Positions 60,797 through 64,000 of a DNA stretch of 64,000 bases are shown here, piece by piece. The notes under the pieces were generated by a model. It did no database searches. It saw only the letters and a program-made list of their open reading frames with translations, and was not told the DNA's origin. Position 1 is the first letter of the stretch. Every line of letters starts with the position of its first letter. Source of the DNA: SIG220 sp045615545 (GTDB lineage: Bacteria; Bacillota_I; Bacilli_A; RFN20; CAG-826); the NCBI GenBank assembly GCA_045615545.1, contig JAZLFA010000037.1, positions 1 to 64,000 of the forward strand, given 5' to 3'. A program made the translations under genes and the position numbers.

Positions 60797-61789
60797 TTAC
60801 TCCTTTACGATCGTGAATATTAAATGGTCAAGTTGTAAAGCGTTATTAAGGTTTAGATTGACCATATTTCTTTGTTTCAATATTTCTATCAAATTATTTG
60901 AAATATTGGATAACTTGCTTTCTATTTCGTGAAGTATTGTATCATATGTTTTTAATGATATCTCCCTACTATTTTGAATATTTAATAAATCTTCAAAAAT
61001 TTGAACAAGCAAATCCAAAAAGAAACAAACACTTTCTTTATTAGTAAGAAGCGGTTCTATTTTGTTTTGAACGACATAAACAGCCTCTTTTTTATTATCT
61101 CCAGCTAAAGCTGACAACAATTCTTCTAATGCTTCTTTGCTTTGTAGATATGGTTTAGAGAGATCTTTATCATTTATTAGCTCAAATATTAATTCTGAAT
61201 TGTTATAAAAATATGAAAGTAGTTCTGCGTCTTTTTGTTCAACACCCATTTCAATTGATTCAGTAATTATTTGGTTTCGATCAATTAACTTAAGATGCAT
61301 TGTTTGACATCTAGAAATGATTGTTTGAAGAACACTGTTTTCGTTATTAGTTGTTAAGAATGCGTAAACGTTTTCTTTAGGTTCTTCTAAGAACTTAAGG
61401 ATTGCGTTAATTGATTCTTTACGCATATTCTCCACCAAGTGGAGGATATAAATCATAATCCCTTTATTTTCAAACGCAGTTTTTTCAAATTGTGTTTGAA
61501 TGAGTTGAATATCACCCTTCTTAATCCCCTCTTTACCTCCATCAAAAACCATAAAATCAGGGTAGTTATCATCATCTACCCTTAAACATGTAATACAGTT
61601 ATTGCACGCAAATGGATTAGGGTCATCACAAATTATTGATTTAGCTAAAAATTTAGCAGTCTCTAAAAGAGGGGTGCCTGGATTTCCAACAAGCAAATAA
61701 GCATGAGAAAGGTGTCTTTCAGCTAAAGCCCTTTGAAATGTTTGATATATTATTGGTTGATATTTTTTTAAATAATTTTCTACTTGCAT
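60797..61789 (-). CDS. holB: DNA polymerase III delta' subunit
   Basis: A 330-residue clamp-loader subunit. The P-loop region reads VGNPGTPLLETAK, lacking the GKT of an active ATPase, as expected for delta'. A zinc module with CNNCITC follows near residue 60, and the sensor region SINAILKFLEEP lies near residue 140. It overlaps tmk by ten bases. With dnaX at the window end it completes most of the clamp loader. Confidence 0.9.
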   Translation of the reverse strand: MQVENYLKKYQPIIYQTFQRALAERHLSHAYLLVGNPGTPLLETAKFLAKSIICDDPNPFACNNCITCLRVDDDNYPDFMVFDGGKEGIKKGDIQLIQTQFEKTAFENKGIMIYILHLVENMRKESINAILKFLEEPKENVYAFLTTNNENSVLQTIISRCQTMHLKLIDRNQIITESIEMGVEQKDAELLSYFYNNSELIFELINDKDLSKPYLQSKEALEELLSALAGDNKKEAVYVVQNKIEPLLTNKESVCFFLDLLVQIFEDLLNIQNSREISLKTYDTILHEIESKLSNISNNLIEILKQRNMVNLNLNNALQLDHLIFTIVKE

Positions 61790-62400
61790 ATTCTAGACAA
61801 TATAACGTCCAGAGTAGCTTTAGCGACTTCTTCTTGTGATTTGCTAGCATCTATGATGACATATCTTTCTGGATATCTTTTTGCAAGCAACAAGAACGTT
61901 TCTCTAACTTTCTTGTGAAACTCAAGTTTTTCAAGATCAAGTCTATTCACTTCGCGGCTTGCATTGCTACTAATTCTAGCTAAGCCTAACTCTGGTTCAA
62001 TATCAAATAATAAAGTTAAATCTGGCCATGTGCCTTCTGTTGCAAATAAATTTACATTAAGGACTTCGTCAATACCAAGATTTCTTGCTCCTCCTTGGTA
62101 CGCTAAAGAGGAATCTAAATAACGATCACAAATAACTATTTTACCTTCCTTTACGGCTGGCCATACTTTTTCTACTAAATGTTGTCTTCTACTTGCGGCA
62201 TAAAGAAGAGCCTCTGTTCTTGGATCCATTTTGGTATTTTCTTTATCCAAAATAACATTACGAATTTGTTCTGCGATTGGTGTGCCACCAGGTTCGCGGG
62301 TACGAACAACTTCATAACCCATTTCTTCTAGTTTTTTAACAGCCGTATTTGTTGCGGTTGTTTTTCCTGAACCCTCTGGCCCTTCAATAGTAATAAACAT
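61780..62400 (-). CDS. tmk: Thymidylate kinase
   Basis: A 206-residue kinase converting dTMP to dTDP. P-loop EGPEGSGKTT, the DR(Y) motif ICDRYLDSSLAYQGG and TREPGGTP are intact. The sequence near the lid matches Gram-positive Tmk. It starts one base before the recR stop region and overlaps holB by ten bases. Confidence 0.96.
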   Translation of the reverse strand: MFITIEGPEGSGKTTATNTAVKKLEEMGYEVVRTREPGGTPIAEQIRNVILDKENTKMDPRTEALLYAASRRQHLVEKVWPAVKEGKIVICDRYLDSSLAYQGGARNLGIDEVLNVNLFATEGTWPDLTLLFDIEPELGLARISSNASREVNRLDLEKLEFHKKVRETFLLLAKRYPERYVIIDASKSQEEVAKATLDVILSRICK

Positions 62401-62401
62401 A

Positions 62402-62998
62402 TTATATTTTCCTTCTTCCTTCTAACGCCTTTAGCAAGGTTAGTTGATCAGTGTAATCGATATTACCGCCCATTTGTAATCCATAGGCAAGACGAGTAAC
62501 GGTAACATTATGTTTTTCTAATAATTTTGCAATATATAAGGCCGTAGTTTCGCCATCGATTGTTGGGTTTGTAGCAAGAATAACTTCTTTAATTTCTTCA
62601 GTTTTGAATCTCTTAAAAAGAGATTCAATGTTTAAGCTATCTACATTTATACCCTTGCTTAAACATATTTCCCCATTCAAAACATGGTATAGCCCTTGAT
62701 ATCCTTCGCTTTTTTCAATAGAGATTACATCTTTTGGATATGAAACAATGATTAGTTGTGATTTATCTCTTGAAGTATCACTACATATTTCACATATTTC
62801 CCCATCTGTTAACATTCCACAAATAGGGCAATGTTTGATGTTTGTTTTTATACCCTTCAAAGCAGCAATGAATTCATCAACCTCTTCTTGATCCATTTCC
62901 AAAAGAGCGTATGCCATACGTTCGGCGCTTTTCCTACCAACGCTAGGTAGTTTAGCTAATGAATCTTCTAATCTTTCTAGCGACTTTAATTTATCCAT
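62402..62998 (-). CDS. recR: Recombination protein RecR
   Basis: A 198-residue ring protein for gap repair with RecF and RecO. The helix-hairpin-helix LPSVGRKSAERMAYALL lies near residue 18, the zinc finger CPICGMLTDGEICEIC near residue 56, and the TOPRIM domain LIIVSYPKDVISIEKS with NPTIDGETTA after it. RecF is also in this window. Its start overlaps the ybaB stop (TAATG). Confidence 0.96.
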   Translation of the reverse strand: MDKLKSLERLEDSLAKLPSVGRKSAERMAYALLEMDQEEVDEFIAALKGIKTNIKHCPICGMLTDGEICEICSDTSRDKSQLIIVSYPKDVISIEKSEGYQGLYHVLNGEICLSKGINVDSLNIESLFKRFKTEEIKEVILATNPTIDGETTALYIAKLLEKHNVTVTRLAYGLQMGGNIDYTDQLTLLKALEGRRKI

Positions 62999-63300
62999 TA
63001 AAATCCTAAACCACCAGTTCTTCCGGTGACACTTTCTTGTATTGCGTCTTCTTCAGCATTGATTTTTGCTACTAATTCATCAATTGCCATCATGATCATT
63101 TCTTCAACCATTTCTTTATCTTCTTTTGTAAAGACTTCTTCTGCAATTGTTACTTCTTGGACTGATTTATCACCAGTCATTTTTAAAGTGACGACACCGC
63201 CTTTTACAACAGTAAATTCTTTCTTATGAAGCTCTTCTTGCTTTTTTTGTATTTCTCTTTGCATTTTTTGAGCTTGCATCATCATTTGTTGCATATTCAT
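62998..63300 (-). CDS. ybaB: YbaB/EbfC nucleoid-associated protein
   Basis: A 100-residue DNA-binding protein. The N-terminus is a methionine- and glutamine-rich helix (NMQQMMMQAQKMQREIQKKQ), followed by VVKGGVVTLKMTGDKSVQEVTI, the usual beta core. Homologues form dimers and bind DNA. It lies between dnaX and recR as in most bacteria. Confidence 0.93.
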   Translation of the reverse strand: MNMQQMMMQAQKMQREIQKKQEELHKKEFTVVKGGVVTLKMTGDKSVQEVTIAEEVFTKEDKEMVEEMIMMAIDELVAKINAEEDAIQESVTGRTGGLGF

Positions 63301-63305
63301 AGAAG

Positions 63306-64000
63306 TTATTCCTCCTCAAATTCTAATTGCACTTGATTTGCTTTTGGTAATTTAGATATTTCTAAAAGATTGCGATAAACTCCTTGGTAATCGACTGAAT
63401 CTTTTCGAGATACACCATATATAAATACTTGACGATTAAAAATTGCTTTAATAACTGTTTGCAAACCTTTTTGATTTTCAATTAAATTAACTTTTTCTGC
63501 CATCTTTGGAAGCGGATATTCAAGCACCAACATATTGTTTGATGCAACAAGTGGGTGGGCATCAATTAATAATGTGGCATACTTTCCTAAGGTCGCGTGA
63601 GCTGCTAAGCGTTTAATGTTTTTCCAATCTTCTAAGAAATTGTTTTTAATATCTTTCTTACTTGTAACCATGACTTTAATCATAGTGTCTTGATTTATTT
63701 TATAGGATGCTCCTTCAGTAGCGCCTTTAAGTTTTACAATATGCTCAACTTCCTCAATATTATCTTTTATTTCTGGAATCGGATCATCTTTGATTTCATC
63801 GATGTTTGTTTTTTCTACTAAAGTGGGTTCTGGTTTTACATAAATAGGTTTTGGTTCTACTTTAGGCGTAACTGTTTTTTGTTCTTGAGTAAATAAAGGT
63901 TTTTCTTGTTCAACTGTTTTTGTAACGTTTGGTTTTGTTGCCGCTAAACGAAGAATGGTGATTTGGAATATTGGGTTGATGTCAGAAACATTTTTGTATT
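63306..64000 (-). CDS. dnaX: DNA polymerase III gamma/tau subunit, C-terminal part (partial)
   Basis: The gene enters from beyond the right edge; about 231 codons of the C-terminal tau part are here. The segment near the edge (FQITILRLAATKP) is the end of the clamp-loader collar domain. A Pro/Glu/Lys-rich linker follows, then a C-terminal domain (residues after GATEGASYKINQDTMIKV) that contacts the polymerase. The stop is at 63306-63308, five bases before ybaB. The ATPase half is outside the window. Confidence 0.85.
   Translation of the reverse strand, partial: YKNVSDINPIFQITILRLAATKPNVTKTVEQEKPLFTQEQKTVTPKVEPKPIYVKPEPTLVEKTNIDEIKDDPIPEIKDNIEEVEHIVKLKGATEGASYKINQDTMIKVMVTSKKDIKNNFLEDWKNIKRLAAHATLGKYATLLIDAHPLVASNNMLVLEYPLPKMAEKVNLIENQKGLQTVIKAIFNRQVFIYGVSRKDSVDYQGVYRNLLEISKLPKANQVQLEFEEE

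Noticed and set aside
1..64000. CRISPR arrays, tRNA or rRNA genes, prophage genes
   Set aside because: No regularly spaced repeats, cloverleaf-like sequences or phage proteins were seen on either strand by eye; a tRNAscan and repeat search would settle it.
1..64000. Mycoplasma-type code with TGA as tryptophan
   Set aside because: TGA ends tatD, psuG, the RimK-like gene and the small gene at 53178 in places where overlap with the next start makes it a real stop.

Overview
The window is about 64 kb of AT-rich (roughly one-third G+C) bacterial chromosome around a replication origin. Gene order (dnaA-dnaN-yaaA-recF-gyrB-gyrA on one side, rpmH-rnpA-yidC-jag-mnmE on the other, and a distal dnaX-ybaB-recR-tmk-holB-yaaT-rsmI block), small SRP RNA, strong Shine-Dalgarno (SD) sequences on many genes, an MEP-pathway kinase (IspE) and use of TGA as a stop all point to an uncultured member of Bacilli (Firmicutes). 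It is probably in the branch close to Erysipelotrichia/Acholeplasma rather than a Mycoplasma with code 4. The lineage call is inference; no 16S or tRNA gene is present in the window.

Layout: 1-3.2 kb holds two NAD(P)-binding SDR proteins around a flavodoxin/ferredoxin (EFR1-type) protein. 3.2-5.0 kb is an insertion zone with an IS605-like end remnant and one IS1595-type element. 5-10.1 kb (minus) is an operon of P-type cation ATPase, pseudouridine-5'-phosphate glycosidase, TetR regulator and an M50-like membrane protein lacking one catalytic His. 10.1-21.8 kb (minus) carries tadA, SRP RNA, serS, a glycosyltransferase, gyrA, gyrB, recF, yaaA, dnaN and dnaA. oriC lies at about 21.8-22.1 kb. 22.2-30.3 kb (plus) carries rpmH, rnpA, yidC, jag, mnmE, tatD, rnmV, rsmA, ispE, a small unknown protein and a ROK kinase.

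30.4-41.2 kb is a C3/C4 metabolism and salvage block. It has pyruvate phosphate dikinase, biotin ligase, hpt, upp, prs, a complete sodium-pumping oxaloacetate decarboxylase (four genes, biotinyl protein separate) and ATP-PEP carboxykinase. Together these could interconvert pyruvate, PEP and oxaloacetate and couple decarboxylation to Na+ export; BirA would charge the biotinyl protein and a Na+/Pi symporter next door could spend the sodium gradient.

41.4-59 kb is accessory: Na/Pi symporter, FGGY kinase, a TetR-controlled heterodimeric ABC exporter, two ATP-grasp ligases around a DUF3737 beta-helix protein, an RluA pseudouridine synthase, a DUF1538 membrane protein with two PII-like proteins, and a giant YfhO-like membrane protein. 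59-64 kb (minus) is the rsmI-to-dnaX replication/repair block, with dnaX running off the end.

Recurring features are: several genes whose start codon lies only 6-9 nt after a TATAAT-like -10 box (predicted leaderless mRNAs), and GyrA/GyrB residues that match classic fluoroquinolone-resistance substitutions.
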